Assembly (NCBI GenBank): GCA_016234685.1
Contig: JACRAT010000030.1
Span: 1-64,000 of the forward strand
DNA length: 64,000 nucleotides
Direction of reading: 5' to 3'
From: Nitrosomonadales bacterium
GTDB lineage: Bacteria; Pseudomonadota; Gammaproteobacteria; Burkholderiales; Gallionellaceae
Positions 54,699 through 63,806 of the stretch are shown here, in pieces. A program made the position numbers and the translations under genes. A model generated the notes under the pieces. The model was not told the DNA's origin. It searched no databases and worked only from the letters and a program-made list of their open reading frames with translations. Position 1 is the stretch's first letter; every line of letters begins with the position of its first letter.

Positions 54699-54699
<1 letters not shown>
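53518..54699 (+). CDS. MacA-like periplasmic adaptor (HlyD/RND MFP family)
   Basis: A 393-residue membrane-fusion protein. One N-terminal membrane anchor (about 10-28) precedes the lipoyl half GTLNPVTLVSVGSQVSGIVKRI, a coiled-coil hairpin (about 90-165), the second lipoyl half IRSPVSGVVVSRQIDVGQTV, and a C-terminal barrel with LNPTTLQNVVTYNVVIDVANPDNLLLPGMTA. The last motif is typical of MacA. A Lys/Pro-rich insert (RPKKDGAPKKGLPPQP, about 303-320) is unusual. Its stop overlaps the ATPase start by one base. Confidence 0.92.
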
Positions 54700-55405
<706 letters not shown>

Positions 55406-55409
<4 letters not shown>

Positions 55410-56626
55410 TCGCCACCCTGCTCAGCGAAGCCTGGCAAGCCATGCTGTCCAACCGCCTGCGCACCTTCCTCACCGCGCTGGGCATCACCATCGGCGTGGC
55501 GGCGGTGGTGCTGATGGTGTCCATCGGTCAGGGCACCCAGCAGAAAGTCATCGGTTCGATCAACTCGATGGGCGCGAACCTGCTCATCGTCAACTCCGCC
55601 TCATCGCGTTCCGGCGGCGTGCGCAGCGGCATGGGCGGCATCCCCACGCTAACGCTGGGTGATGTCGCGGCCATCCGTGAGCTGCCGCCCACGCTCTACG
55701 CCTCGCCCATCTCCACCGGCTTCGTGCAACTGGTCTACGGGCCGAACAACTGGAACAGCTACGCGCTCGGCGTCAACGCCGAATATCTGGAGCTGCGCGA
55801 CTGGGAGATCGAGCAAGGACGCGGGCTGTCCGAATCCGACATCAACAGCGCCACCCGGGTCGCCGTGTTGGGACAAAAGGTGGTCGACAACCTGTTCGGC
55901 GACGAAGACCCCATCGGGCAGGTCGTCCGTGTGAAGAATCTGCCATTCACTGTGATCGGCGTGCTGAGCAAAAAAGGCCAAAGCATGGATGGGCGCGATC
56001 AGGACGACTCCATCATCGTGCCCATCACCACTGCGCAACGCCAGTTGCTGGGCGGCCCCTTCCGCAGCTCGGTCAGCATGATCATGGTGAAAGCGGAGAA
56101 CGCTGAGGGTTTGAACGCGCTGGAACGCCAGATCTCCGCCCTGCTGCGCCAGCGCCACCATATCCGCGAGAACGCCGAAAACGATTTCGGCGTGACCAAC
56201 ATGACCTCGGTCGCCGAAACGGCATCGGAAGTGACCGGCATGTTGTCGCTGCTGCTGGGGGCGATCGCCTCCATCTCGCTGTTCGTCGGCGGCATCGGCA
56301 TCATGAACATCATGCTGGTATCCGTCACCGAGCGCACCCGCGAGATCGGCATCCGCATGGCCATCGGTGCCGACCGCCGCACCATCCTCACCCAATTCTT
56401 GCTTGAATCCATCATCATCACCGTCACCGGCGGCGTGATCGGCATCCTCATCGGCGTGGGGCTGGCGCAAGTCGTCGGACAAGTCGCTGCCATCCCCGTC
56501 AGCATCACCGCCCAACCCATCGTGCTGGCTTTCGGTGTCTCGGTCGCGGTCGGCGTGTTCTTCGGACTTTATCCCGCCCGCAAAGCCTCACTGCTCAGAC
56601 CGATCGAGGCGCTGCGCTATCAGTAG
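55406..56626 (+). CDS. MacB-type ABC transporter permease
   Basis: A 406-residue permease. An N-terminal amphipathic segment and helix (MLSNRLRTFLTALGITIGVAAVVLMVSIGQG) precede a MacB_PCD periplasmic domain (about 45-245) and three C-terminal helices (about 280-300, 330-355, 370-390) with GGIGIMNIMLVSVTERTREIGIRMAIGA. It would work as a dimer in a mechanotransmission pump, exporting macrolides, peptides or lipoproteins from the periplasm. Its TAG stop codon lies inside a REP element (GTAGGATG). Confidence 0.94.
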
Positions 56627-56646
56627 GATGCGCCGAGAGGCGCATC
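56623..56646. repeat. REP palindrome overlapping the permease stop codon
   Basis: GTAG followed by GATGCGCC-GAGA-GGCGCATC, a perfect 8-bp stem (56627-56634 and 56639-56646). The TAG of the GTAG head is the stop codon of the permease gene. Confidence 0.85.
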
Positions 56647-56703
56647 AACACGCCATCGAAGCTCGTTGAAGCATTGCATCGAAGCGCTCAATGAAGCTTC
56701 ATT

Positions 56704-56764
56704 GATGCGCTTCCTCCGTCAGCGCATCCTACGAAGAGGGGTAGGATGCGCCGTAAGGCGCATC
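56704..56764. repeat. Inverted pair of REP palindromes
   Basis: Two REPs point away from each other's tails. The first, 56704-56732, is in reverse orientation (GATGCGCT ... AGCGCATC, then CTAC). The second, 56741-56764, is in forward orientation (GTAG, then GATGCGCC-GTAA-GGCGCATC). They are 8 nt apart and end 20 nt from the transposase stop codon, a BIME-like arrangement. Confidence 0.85.
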
Positions 56765-56783
56765 GGTGATGTGCCTCCGTGCA

Positions 56784-57332
56784 TCATTGCGCATCATTGC
56801 TTCCTTCCCCCGCCTCAAGCTCCCCCTGCGCGCCCGCCCATCCGGGCGGATAAACGCCTTGGCGCTGGTAATCGTGAAAACTTGAATACGGCCAATCCTC
56901 CACTCGCGCCACCCAACCGTGCTTCACCGGATTCCAATGGATGTAATCGACATGGCGATTGAAGTCCGTCTCATCTCGGATGAGATGCTCCCAAAACCGC
57001 CGCTGCCAGATGCCCCGCTCACGCCGTTTGCGGCGGCTGGCCGAAACCGGCTCGCCTTTGTCCAGCGCGCGGGAAAAATGCCCTTTGATTAGATTCCAGC
57101 GCGTTGAGAAATCCGCATCCCCCGGCGGCAAGGTCATCAAACAATGCAAATGCTCCGGCAACACCACCACCGCATCCAACCGAAAAGGATAGCGCGCCCG
57201 CACCGTCACGAACGCCTCGCGCAGCAAGTCGATATGATCCACCAACAGCCGATTACCCCGGCGCTGCGCCAGATTCACCGTAAAAAACCAACATGCTCCG
57301 GGAATATAGGCTCGGCGATAATCAGTTTCAAT
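56784..57332 (-). CDS. REP-associated tyrosine transposase (RAYT, Y1_Tnp family), non-ATG start
   Basis: Y1-type transposase with the histidine motif EHLHCLMTLP and the catalytic-Tyr region HVDYIHWNPVKHGW. RAYT proteins act on the REP palindromes beside them. The nearest standard start is GTG at 57278, but the frame upstream of it still encodes the conserved RAYT N-terminus (DYRRAYIPGACWFFTVNLA) up to an ATT codon at 57332. That codon directly abuts a REP and has AAGGA 8-9 nt upstream; beyond it a TGA closes the frame. I therefore give the coding extent as 182 residues. Either translation starts at ATT, or an ancestral ATG has mutated and only the GTG form is made. The gene lies between convergent neighbours and has REPs on both sides. 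Confidence 0.88.
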   Translation of the reverse strand: METDYRRAYIPGACWFFTVNLAQRRGNRLLVDHIDLLREAFVTVRARYPFRLDAVVVLPEHLHCLMTLPPGDADFSTRWNLIKGHFSRALDKGEPVSASRRKRRERGIWQRRFWEHLIRDETDFNRHVDYIHWNPVKHGWVARVEDWPYSSFHDYQRQGVYPPGWAGAQGELEAGEGSNDAQ

Positions 57333-57430
57333 GATGCGCTTCCTTCGTCAGCGCATCCTACCCATCTCCGTAGGATGTGCCGCAAGGCGCATCGCTGTTA
57401 CGATGCGCTTCGTGCCTCAGCACATCCTAC
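57333..57430. repeat. Cluster of three REP palindromes upstream of the RAYT gene
   Basis: Reverse REP 57333-57361, forward REP 57370-57393 (GTAG, GATGTGCC-GCAA-GGCGCATC, one stem mismatch) and reverse REP 57402-57430. The last one's GTAG supplies the TAG stop codon of pth (57427-57429). All share the GTAGGATG head and GCGCATC tail with the REPs on the other side of the transposase. Confidence 0.85.
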
Positions 57431-58002
57431 GCACTGTGCAGCTTGAGCATCGCCGCTTCTTGTTTGCCTTCGATGATGAGTTGCGCCACGGTTTGGGCTT
57501 TTTCTGATGCAGCAGCGATGAGGTCGGCTTCTTCGCGGCGCGGGGCGTTGAGGACGTAGTTGGAGACTTGTGCGCGGTCGCCGGGATGGCCTATGCCTAG
57601 GCGCAAGCGCCAATAGGCGGGACTCATGTGAGCGGCGATGTCCTTAAGGCCGTTGTGCCCGCCGTGGCCGCCGCCCAGCTTCAGTTTGGCCGCGCCCGGC
57701 GGCAGATCGAGTTCGTCGTGTACCACCAGTATCTGCGCCGGCTCGATCTTGTAGAACTGCGCCACAGCGTGGACGGCACGTCCACTCAGGTTCATGAAGG
57801 TCTGCGGTTTGAGCAGCCAGACTTCGCGCCCATGCACCGTGCCGCGCGCGACCAGACCATGGAATTTGCTCTCAACCTTGAAGTTAAGGCCGTGCGTGCG
57901 GGCGAATTCGTCCACCCACCAGAAGCCGGCGTTGTGGCGCGTGTCTTGATATTCTTTGCCCGGATTACCCAAGCCTACGATCAGTCGGATTTCAGTCGTC
58001 AT
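57427..58002 (-). CDS. pth: Peptidyl-tRNA hydrolase
   Basis: Pth releases peptides from prematurely dropped-off peptidyl-tRNA. The 191-residue protein shows [28 protein letters not shown] with the catalytic His, [45 protein letters not shown] and [10 protein letters not shown]. The stop codon is donated by an adjoining REP. It follows rplY in the usual betaproteobacterial order, but a terminator separates them. Confidence 0.97.
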   Translation of the reverse strand: MTTEIRLIVGLGNPGKEYQDTRHNAGFWWVDEFARTHGLNFKVESKFHGLVARGTVHGREVWLLKPQTFMNLSGRAVHAVAQFYKIEPAQILVVHDELDLPPGAAKLKLGGGHGGHNGLKDIAAHMSPAYWRLRLGIGHPGDRAQVSNYVLNAPRREEADLIAAASEKAQTVAQLIIEGKQEAAMLKLHSA

Positions 58003-58004
58003 AA

Positions 58005-58041
58005 GTTAAAAAACCCGCCAGCGCTTGCACGCGGGCGGGTT
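58005..58041 (-). terminator. Rho-independent terminator after rplY
   Basis: Stem AACCCGCC/GGCGGGTT (58012-58019 and 58034-58041). Read on the minus strand it is followed by TTTTTTAAC. It ends 3 nt before the pth start codon, so pth is expressed by read-through or from a promoter within rplY. Confidence 0.88.
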
Positions 58042-58061
58042 CCCCTCTGGCTATCGCCGGA

Positions 58062-58655
58062 TTACGCTTCAGCAGTAGCCGCTTCGCCAGCGCCGCGCGG
58101 CACTTGGATGGTGGCCACAGCGTCAGCTGCGTGGTGGTGACCAGCCAGTGCAACACCAGCTGGCAGCTTGATGTCGGAAACGTGGATGGAGTGACCCAGT
58201 TGCAGGTTGCTCAGGTCAACTTCGATGAACTCTGGCAGCACGCCTGGCAGGCAGACCACTTCCAGTTCGTTCAGCACGTGGTTGACGATGCCGCCGCCCA
58301 GCTTCACGCCCGGAGCTACTTCAGTGTTGGTGAAGTGCAAAGGAACCTTGGTGTGCATGGCCTTGTTCAGGTCGACGCGCTGGAAGTCGATGTGCAGCAC
58401 TTGTTGCTTGTACGGGTGCATCTGGAAGTCGCGCAACAGTACGGACTCAGCCTTGCCGTTCAGGTTCAGCGACAGGATGGAAGCGTGGAACGCTTCATTA
58501 CGCAGTGCGTAATACAGGTTGTTGTGATCCAGTTCGATCGCAACGGCATCACCTACGCCGTAAACGATGCCAGGAACGCGACCGGTTCTGCGCAGACGGC
58601 GGCTCGCACCCGTTCCTTGCGCTGTGCGACTTGTTGCAATAATTTCGATGGTCAT
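58062..58655 (-). CDS. rplY: 50S ribosomal protein L25 / general stress protein Ctc
   Basis: A 197-residue protein of the long (Ctc-type) L25 family that binds 5S rRNA. The N-terminal L25 domain has [37 protein letters not shown] and [22 protein letters not shown]. The C-terminal TL5 domain ends in an Ala-rich tail. The ATG at 58655 has GGAGAAG 5-6 nt upstream. It follows prs after an 81-nt leader containing two hairpins. Confidence 0.96.
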   Translation of the reverse strand: MTIEIIATSRTAQGTGASRRLRRTGRVPGIVYGVGDAVAIELDHNNLYYALRNEAFHASILSLNLNGKAESVLLRDFQMHPYKQQVLHIDFQRVDLNKAMHTKVPLHFTNTEVAPGVKLGGGIVNHVLNELEVVCLPGVLPEFIEVDLSNLQLGHSIHVSDIKLPAGVALAGHHHAADAVATIQVPRGAGEAATAEA

Positions 58656-58676
58656 TTCACTTCTCCAGAAAAACAG

Positions 58677-58730
58677 GATCGTCCGCGACCAGACGATCCC
58701 AAGTTGCGCGGCGACCAGAGTGGTCGCCGC
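58677..58730 (-). other. Two perfect hairpins between prs and rplY
   Basis: Stem one is GATCGTC/GACGATC (58677-58683 and 58692-58698). Stem two is GCGGCGACCA/TGGTCGCCGC (58708-58717 and 58721-58730) with a 3-nt loop. On the minus strand neither is followed by a T-run, so they are not ordinary terminators of prs. They may be processing or leader structures of rplY. Confidence 0.5.
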
Positions 58731-58736
58731 AAAAAA

Positions 58737-59684
58737 TCAATCCATGAACAAAGAGCTGACCGATTCCTCGGCGTGGATGCGGCGAATGGATTCGGCCAGC
58801 AACTCAGCGATACACAATTGGCGGATGCGCCCACAGGCCAGCGCCGCTTCGCGCAACGGGATTGAATCGGTCACGACCAGTTCGTCCAGCGCCGAATTTT
58901 CGATGCGCTCGATGGCGGGGCCGGACAGCACGGGGTGCGTACAGTAAGCCACGACCTTGGCCGCGCCCTTGGCCTTCAACGCAGCGGCGGCTTCGCACAG
59001 GGTGTTGGCGGTGTCCACCATGTCATCCATGATGAGACAGGTGCGACCAGCGACTTCGCCGATGATGTTCATCACCTTGGCGACGTTCGGTTTCGGGCGG
59101 CGCTTGTCTATGATGGCCAGATCGGCGTCGATGCGCTTGGCCAGCGCACGGGCGCGCACCACACCGCCGACGTCGGGCGACACCACAACCAGATTGGGGT
59201 AGTTGCAACTCACCACGTCACCCAGCAGAATGGGAGCAGCGTAGATGTTGTCGACGGGAACGTCGAAGAAACCTTGGATCTGGTCGGCGTGCAAGTCCAT
59301 CGTCAGCACGCGATCGACGCCTGCGCCGGTCAGCATGTCCGCCACCACCTTGGCGGTAATCGCGACACGAGCGGAACGTGGACGACGATCCTGACGAGCA
59401 TAACCGAAGTACGGCAACGCAGCAGTGATGCGACCTGCGGAAGCGCGCTTGAGCGCATCCACCATAACCATCACTTCCATCAGACTGTCGTTAGTCGGGG
59501 CGCAGGTGGATTGCAGCACGAACACATCCTTGCCGCGCACATTCTCCAGAATCTCGATCATCACCTCGCCGTCAGAAAAACGTCCGACGTTGGCTTGACC
59601 CAACTCCATACCCAGATGATGTACGACCTTCTCGGCCAGTCTGGGATTGGCATTACCGGTGAATACCATCATGTCGCGGGACAT
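58737..59684 (-). CDS. prs: Ribose-phosphate pyrophosphokinase
   Basis: Prs makes PRPP from ribose-5-phosphate and ATP for nucleotide, His and Trp synthesis. The 315-residue protein has the full set of motifs: [57 protein letters not shown], the PRPP-binding [15 protein letters not shown], and [25 protein letters not shown] precedes the ATG. It lies downstream of tRNA-Gln and is separated from it by a terminator-like hairpin. Confidence 0.97.
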   Translation of the reverse strand: MSRDMMVFTGNANPRLAEKVVHHLGMELGQANVGRFSDGEVMIEILENVRGKDVFVLQSTCAPTNDSLMEVMVMVDALKRASAGRITAALPYFGYARQDRRPRSARVAITAKVVADMLTGAGVDRVLTMDLHADQIQGFFDVPVDNIYAAPILLGDVVSCNYPNLVVVSPDVGGVVRARALAKRIDADLAIIDKRRPKPNVAKVMNIIGEVAGRTCLIMDDMVDTANTLCEAAAALKAKGAAKVVAYCTHPVLSGPAIERIENSALDELVVTDSIPLREAALACGRIRQLCIAELLAESIRRIHAEESVSSLFMD

Positions 59685-59698
59685 GTGTACCTCTCACG

Positions 59699-59726
59699 CA
59701 AAAATAAAATGGGCGGAACCGCCCAT
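59699..59726 (-). terminator. Rho-independent terminator after tRNA-Gln
   Basis: Stem ATGGGCGG/CCGCCCAT (59709-59716 and 59719-59726). On the minus strand it is followed by TTTATTTTTG. It sits between the tRNA gene and prs, giving the tRNA a defined end, and lies 15 nt before the prs start codon. Confidence 0.85.
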
Positions 59727-59733
59727 CGAAAAG

Positions 59734-59808
59734 TGGCTGGGGAGGTAGGGATCGAACCTACGAATGCCGGAATCAAAATCCGGTGCCTTACCACTTGGCG
59801 ACTCCCCA
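59734..59808 (-). tRNA. tRNA-Gln (anticodon TTG)
   Basis: A 75-nt tRNA including an encoded CCA end. The acceptor stem TGGGGAG/CTCCCCA, the T-arm GGTTCGATCC and the anticodon stem CCGGA/TCCGG with loop TTTTGAT are all visible. The anticodon TTG reads CAA and, by wobble, CAG. Confidence 0.95.
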
Positions 59809-59815
59809 ATAAATT

Positions 59816-60655
59816 TTAGTCGCTCACCCAGTCATGCAACGGGTGGCGAGACAATCCTTGCGCGACAACTCCACGCATAGTCGGCGGCAACCTCTCCAAC
59901 ACCGCCTGCGCATCCTCTGCGCTGGCAAAGCCGGCGAACACACAAGCACCTGATCCTGTCATCATCGCCGGAGCATACCGCTCCAGCCAAACCAAGTGTT
60001 GCGCCACCTCGGGAAACAGCTTACACGCTACTGGCTGCAAGTCGTTTTTCAACCCCGTCTTTTTGAGGCCGCGAATTGTGAGGGAAATCGAATCCCGTGT
60101 CAATTCCGGGTGAGTAAAAATCTTTGCCGTCGGCACATGCACCGGTGGAAAGAGCACCACATACCACGCTGCCGGCAACGGATAGGCCTGCAATTCTTCG
60201 CCCACGCCCTCGGCGAACGCATTCTCGCCGAACACGAACACCGGCACATCCGCCCCCAACGTCAACCCGAGTTGCATCAGCCTCGTACGTGGCAGGCCGA
60301 GCTGCCACAGCCGATTGAGCGCCAGCAAGGTGGTCGCCGCATCCGAACTGCCGCCGCCCAAGCCACCGCCCATGGGAATGCGCTTGTCCACGCCGATCTC
60401 CACACCCAGTGCACAGCCGGTCTCGCGCTGCAACAGACTCGCCGCACGGACGCACAAATCGTCGGCTTCCGGCACCCCCGCCACCTCGTTCACGCGCCGC
60501 ACCACGCCATCGTCGCGCAACGTGAAATGCAAGGTGTCGCTCAAGTCGATGAAACGAAACAGCGTCTGCAACAGGTGATAGCCGTCGGCGCGACGCCCCA
60601 CCACATGCAGAAACAGATTCAGCTTGGCCGGCGCGGGGGCAGTGAGCTGCTTCAT
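59816..60655 (-). CDS. ispE: 4-diphosphocytidyl-2-C-methyl-D-erythritol kinase
   Basis: IspE phosphorylates the MEP-pathway intermediate on the way to isoprenoids. The 279-residue GHMP kinase shows [27 protein letters not shown], the ATP loop [37 protein letters not shown] and [11 protein letters not shown]. The ATG at 60655 overlaps the lolB stop (ATGA), favouring it over the in-frame start 18 nt earlier. The tRNA-Gln gene follows after 7 nt. Confidence 0.97.
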   Translation of the reverse strand: MKQLTAPAPAKLNLFLHVVGRRADGYHLLQTLFRFIDLSDTLHFTLRDDGVVRRVNEVAGVPEADDLCVRAASLLQRETGCALGVEIGVDKRIPMGGGLGGGSSDAATTLLALNRLWQLGLPRTRLMQLGLTLGADVPVFVFGENAFAEGVGEELQAYPLPAAWYVVLFPPVHVPTAKIFTHPELTRDSISLTIRGLKKTGLKNDLQPVACKLFPEVAQHLVWLERYAPAMMTGSGACVFAGFASAEDAQAVLERLPPTMRGVVAQGLSRHPLHDWVSD

Positions 60656-61227
60656 TGTCCGGTCATCTCCCATTCATCCACCACCAGTTGCAAATCCATA
60701 TCGTCGTGCTTCATCCACATCTTCTGCGGCAGACTGTCCGGCTCTGCACCGAGAAAGCGCTGGTAGCGGATCGCCCAACCGTCCTGCCGCAGCCAACTGA
60801 TCTGCTGCAATTCGTTCTTTTCGATCTCGAACGGCGTAGTCGGATAGGGCCGCGCCATCACCCATGCGTAGAACTCGTCCAGCGGCAGATGCCAGCCGAT
60901 GACCTTATCCATCAGCCGCTCAGTATCGGTTTCCTGATAACGCTTGTCGCCCGCCTCCAGCACCACACCTTGCGCATTGCGCTGAATATGTGCGACGGTC
61001 AGCCCCAGCGGAGCCATCAGCAGGATGTCGTCGCCATCGGCCTGATGCACCCAGCGCAGATTGACCGAGGTGCGCTCGCCGTGATGCCGCACCGCCATGC
61101 GCCCGCTGAGCACGAAAGACTGACCGACTGCGCGCGTGACCGCCACCGGCTGCGGCGAAGATGGCAGTTGGGCGCATCCCGCAAGCCAGACCGCCAGCGA
61201 CAGCGCAAGAAAGACTCTCCGCAACAT
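60652..61227 (-). CDS. lolB: Outer-membrane lipoprotein receptor LolB
   Basis: LolB accepts lipoproteins from LolA and inserts them into the outer membrane. The 191-residue protein has a lipobox (LAVWLAGC), [39 protein letters not shown], and the [19 protein letters not shown] motif. The ATG at 61227 shares one base with the TPR gene stop (TGATG). It is part of the coupled TPR-lolB-ispE operon. Confidence 0.95.
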   Translation of the reverse strand: MLRRVFLALSLAVWLAGCAQLPSSPQPVAVTRAVGQSFVLSGRMAVRHHGERTSVNLRWVHQADGDDILLMAPLGLTVAHIQRNAQGVVLEAGDKRYQETDTERLMDKVIGWHLPLDEFYAWVMARPYPTTPFEIEKNELQQISWLRQDGWAIRYQRFLGAEPDSLPQKMWMKHDDMDLQLVVDEWEMTGQ

Positions 61228-62972
61228 CAAGGCATCAGGCGCTTGATGACCGCTTGCAGCACCGCGTTGCCGGGATGCGCCGCCAAGCTATCGCGCAGCA
61301 CCTTGTCCGCCTCGGACTTTTCGCCATTGGTCCACAGCACCTCGCCCAGATGCGCAGCGATCTCGGGATCAGGATTGGCGGCAAAGGCACGGCGCAGATA
61401 GCTCAGACTCTCGGTCAGCTTGCCTGCGCGAAAATAGCCCCAGCCCACGCTATCCAGAATCGCAGGGTCGTCCGGCGCCAACTGATTAGCCTTCTGCACC
61501 AGTTGTAGCGCCTCTTCCAGCCGCATGTTGTGCTCCAGAAAGCCGTAACCCAGCGCGTTATAGGCTTGTGCCGAATCGGGACGAATCTGAATCAGCTTGC
61601 GCAACTGTTGCTCAAAAATATCCAACCGACCCAGTTTCTCCGCCGTCATCGCAGCGTCGTAAAGCAACTCAGGATGATTCGGCAACTTCTCCAGACCCTG
61701 CGTCAGCACCTGATATTTCGCCACATACTGACCTGCTTCTTCCAGCAACTGCGCCTCGATCAACACCAATTGGCCGCGTTGCTGGTTGTTGGCAGACTGT
61801 ATCTTGTGCACTTGGGCACGCGCCGCATCCAGCTTGCCTGCCTTGTTGAGCAGAAAGACCGCCCGCAACTGCGCCGAATATAGATTCTCGCCCTCGGCCA
61901 CCTGCTGATAATAAGCCAGCGCCTCACCATCGCGCTGCTTGGCCTCGCTCAACTGCCCCAGATAGAAATTCACCGCCCCTTGATGCCTGCCGCCCTTGGC
62001 GAGCAGCTGTTTCAACTGGCCCTCGGCCTCGTCCAGCTCGTTCATCTGCACCGAGATCAGCGCCACGGCGAGCGCGATCTCGGTATTGTCTTCGCCGCCT
62101 GCCAGAATCTGCCGAAACTGCTCACGCGACTGGGCGTACTGCTTCTGCTCCAGCAGCGCACGCGCATAAAACAGGCGCACTTCGCGCGCGCCGGGATTCT
62201 TGGCAAGATAGCGGCTGACATTGTCCAGCGCCGTATCCGGCTTGCTGCGCATCAACACCTGCGCCTCCAGCACCAGCGCCGCATCCCAGTCGGGGCGCAG
62301 TTCGCGCGCCTTTTGCACCTCGGCCAGCGCCAAGATCAACTCGCCCTTGGCCAGCGCCGCTTGCGCCACCACCCAGTGCGCCTCGGCCACCTGAGGATAC
62401 GGCACAGCCAATTCGCGCACCAAGCTCAACACGCTCAGCTTGTCCGGGTACGGCGTCAGCATCGGATTGATCTGCATGAAGATATGGCCTGCGTTGCCCT
62501 TGTCCGTCGCCAGCAGACTCACCAGCAGCGGACGCGCCTCATCCAATTTCCCGCCGGAAAGCAGCATCGAGATCAGCATCCGCTTCGACAGCAAGGAGGT
62601 CGGCTCCAGTTCCTGCCACAAGCGGAAAGCCTCCAGCGCACGATCCATCTGACGCGACTCGAAAGCCAACTGCGCCGCCCGGCTGGCGATGCGCGGATCG
62701 CGCGTCTTCTTCGCCAGATCCAGCGCCACCTGTGACGCCATCTCGGTGTGCCCGCGCTGGCTGGCCAACTCCAGCATCACGAACTCATACAGCACCTCTT
62801 CGCTAAGCTCCTGTTTGGGCAACGCAGCCTCCGGCTTTTGCTCAGGCGCGACCGTGACCGGCTGCTCGGGTGGCATCGGTTTTTCAGGAGCAAGAGGTGT
62901 CTGGCGTTGCGGGGCTTGAGCACAGGCAGTCAACAACAGGGCAGAGAGGAGCGCGGCGTATTTGAAATTCAT
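61227..62972 (-). CDS. TPR-repeat lipoprotein
   Basis: A 581-residue protein with a lipoprotein signal (LLSALLLTAC, lipidation Cys at residue 17), a Pro/Glu-rich linker (about 20-55) and TPR-type helical repeats over most of the remainder. Clear examples are ALVLEAQVLMRSKPDTALDN, AYNALGYGFLEHN and ILDSVGWGYFRAGKLTESL. This gene precedes lolB in many betaproteobacteria. Its role is thought to be in outer-membrane biogenesis, which is not shown by the sequence itself. Confidence 0.9.
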   Translation of the reverse strand: MNFKYAALLSALLLTACAQAPQRQTPLAPEKPMPPEQPVTVAPEQKPEAALPKQELSEEVLYEFVMLELASQRGHTEMASQVALDLAKKTRDPRIASRAAQLAFESRQMDRALEAFRLWQELEPTSLLSKRMLISMLLSGGKLDEARPLLVSLLATDKGNAGHIFMQINPMLTPYPDKLSVLSLVRELAVPYPQVAEAHWVVAQAALAKGELILALAEVQKARELRPDWDAALVLEAQVLMRSKPDTALDNVSRYLAKNPGAREVRLFYARALLEQKQYAQSREQFRQILAGGEDNTEIALAVALISVQMNELDEAEGQLKQLLAKGGRHQGAVNFYLGQLSEAKQRDGEALAYYQQVAEGENLYSAQLRAVFLLNKAGKLDAARAQVHKIQSANNQQRGQLVLIEAQLLEEAGQYVAKYQVLTQGLEKLPNHPELLYDAAMTAEKLGRLDIFEQQLRKLIQIRPDSAQAYNALGYGFLEHNMRLEEALQLVQKANQLAPDDPAILDSVGWGYFRAGKLTESLSYLRRAFAANPDPEIAAHLGEVLWTNGEKSEADKVLRDSLAAHPGNAVLQAVIKRLMP

Positions 62973-63007
62973 GATGATCGGCTTTTGGTGTCAGGCCACA
63001 TATTAGG

Positions 63008-63014
63008 TTATATT
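63008..63014 (+). promoter_or_regulatory. Possible -10 element for the ABC transporter genes
   Basis: TTATATT, 34-40 nt before the proposed TTG start of the ATPase gene, in the short divergent spacer. Weak by itself; no clear -35. Confidence 0.2.
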
Positions 63015-63047
63015 CAACTCAACTCACAACCAGTACCGCCCGACATC

Positions 63048-63806
63048 TTGTCCAGCCCCGCCCCAGACGCCACTACGCTGATCGCCCGCAACCTGACGCG
63101 CCACTATGGCCAATATCCGGTGGTACAGGATGTCTCGCTCACGCTCAAGCGCGGCGAAGTGCTGGGGCTGTTGGGCCACAATGGCGCAGGCAAGAGCACC
63201 ACCTTGCAAATGCTGTCCGGCATCCTGACGCCCGACAGCGGCGAGATCGAGATCTGCGGCCTCGACCTGCTGCGTGCGCCGATGCAGGCCAAGCGCCGAC
63301 TGGGCTTCCTGCCCGAAGTGCCGCCGCTCTACCGCGAACTGTCAGTGGACGCTTACCTGACTTTCGCCGCCAAGCTGCGCCGGGTGTCACCGGACACCCT
63401 CCCCGATGCGCTCGCCGACGCCAAATATCGCTGCGGGCTGAACGAGATGGGTCCAAAGCTGATCGCCACGCTTTCCAAAGGCTACCAGCAACGCGTCGGC
63501 ATCGCGCAGGCCATCATCCACCAGCCCGACATCATCATTCTGGATGAGCCGACCGTAGGCCTCGATCCAGCGCAACTGCGCGACATTCGCGCGCTCATCC
63601 GCGAGCTGGGCGACACCCACAGCGTGATCCTTTCCACCCATCTGCTGACCGAGGTCGAGACCCTGTGTGACCGGGTGGAGATCATGCGCGACGGCAAGCT
63701 GATCTACAGCGACACGCGCGCCCACATGGCCGAATACGGCGATACCGCCTCGTTGGAAGAAGCCTTCATGCAGATCACCGAAACCGAAGAGGAGCCCGCG
63801 CCATGA
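63048..63806 (+). CDS. ABC-2 type transporter ATP-binding protein
   Basis: About 252 residues with Walker A GLLGHNGAGKSTTL, the LGFLPEVPPLYRELSVDAYL segment, signature LSKGYQQRVGIAQAI, Walker B IIILDEPTVGLDP and STHLLTEV. It resembles the GldA/CcmA type that pairs with ABC-2 permeases. No ATG precedes the conserved region in frame. TTG at 63048 is the nearest standard start; GTG at 62988 is an alternative that would run into the start of the divergent TPR gene spacer. It overlaps the next gene by ATGA. Confidence 0.88.
   Translation: MSSPAPDATTLIARNLTRHYGQYPVVQDVSLTLKRGEVLGLLGHNGAGKSTTLQMLSGILTPDSGEIEICGLDLLRAPMQAKRRLGFLPEVPPLYRELSVDAYLTFAAKLRRVSPDTLPDALADAKYRCGLNEMGPKLIATLSKGYQQRVGIAQAIIHQPDIIILDEPTVGLDPAQLRDIRALIRELGDTHSVILSTHLLTEVETLCDRVEIMRDGKLIYSDTRAHMAEYGDTASLEEAFMQITETEEEPAP

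Noticed and set aside
58708-58730. Terminator of prs
   Set aside because: The hairpin is perfect, but the T-run lies on the wrong side for transcription from prs.
62973-63047. Extending the ABC ATPase gene upstream to GTG 62988
   Set aside because: The extra residues do not resemble ABC ATPase N-termini. The TTG at 63048 lies closer to the conserved region, though neither start has a good ribosome-binding site.
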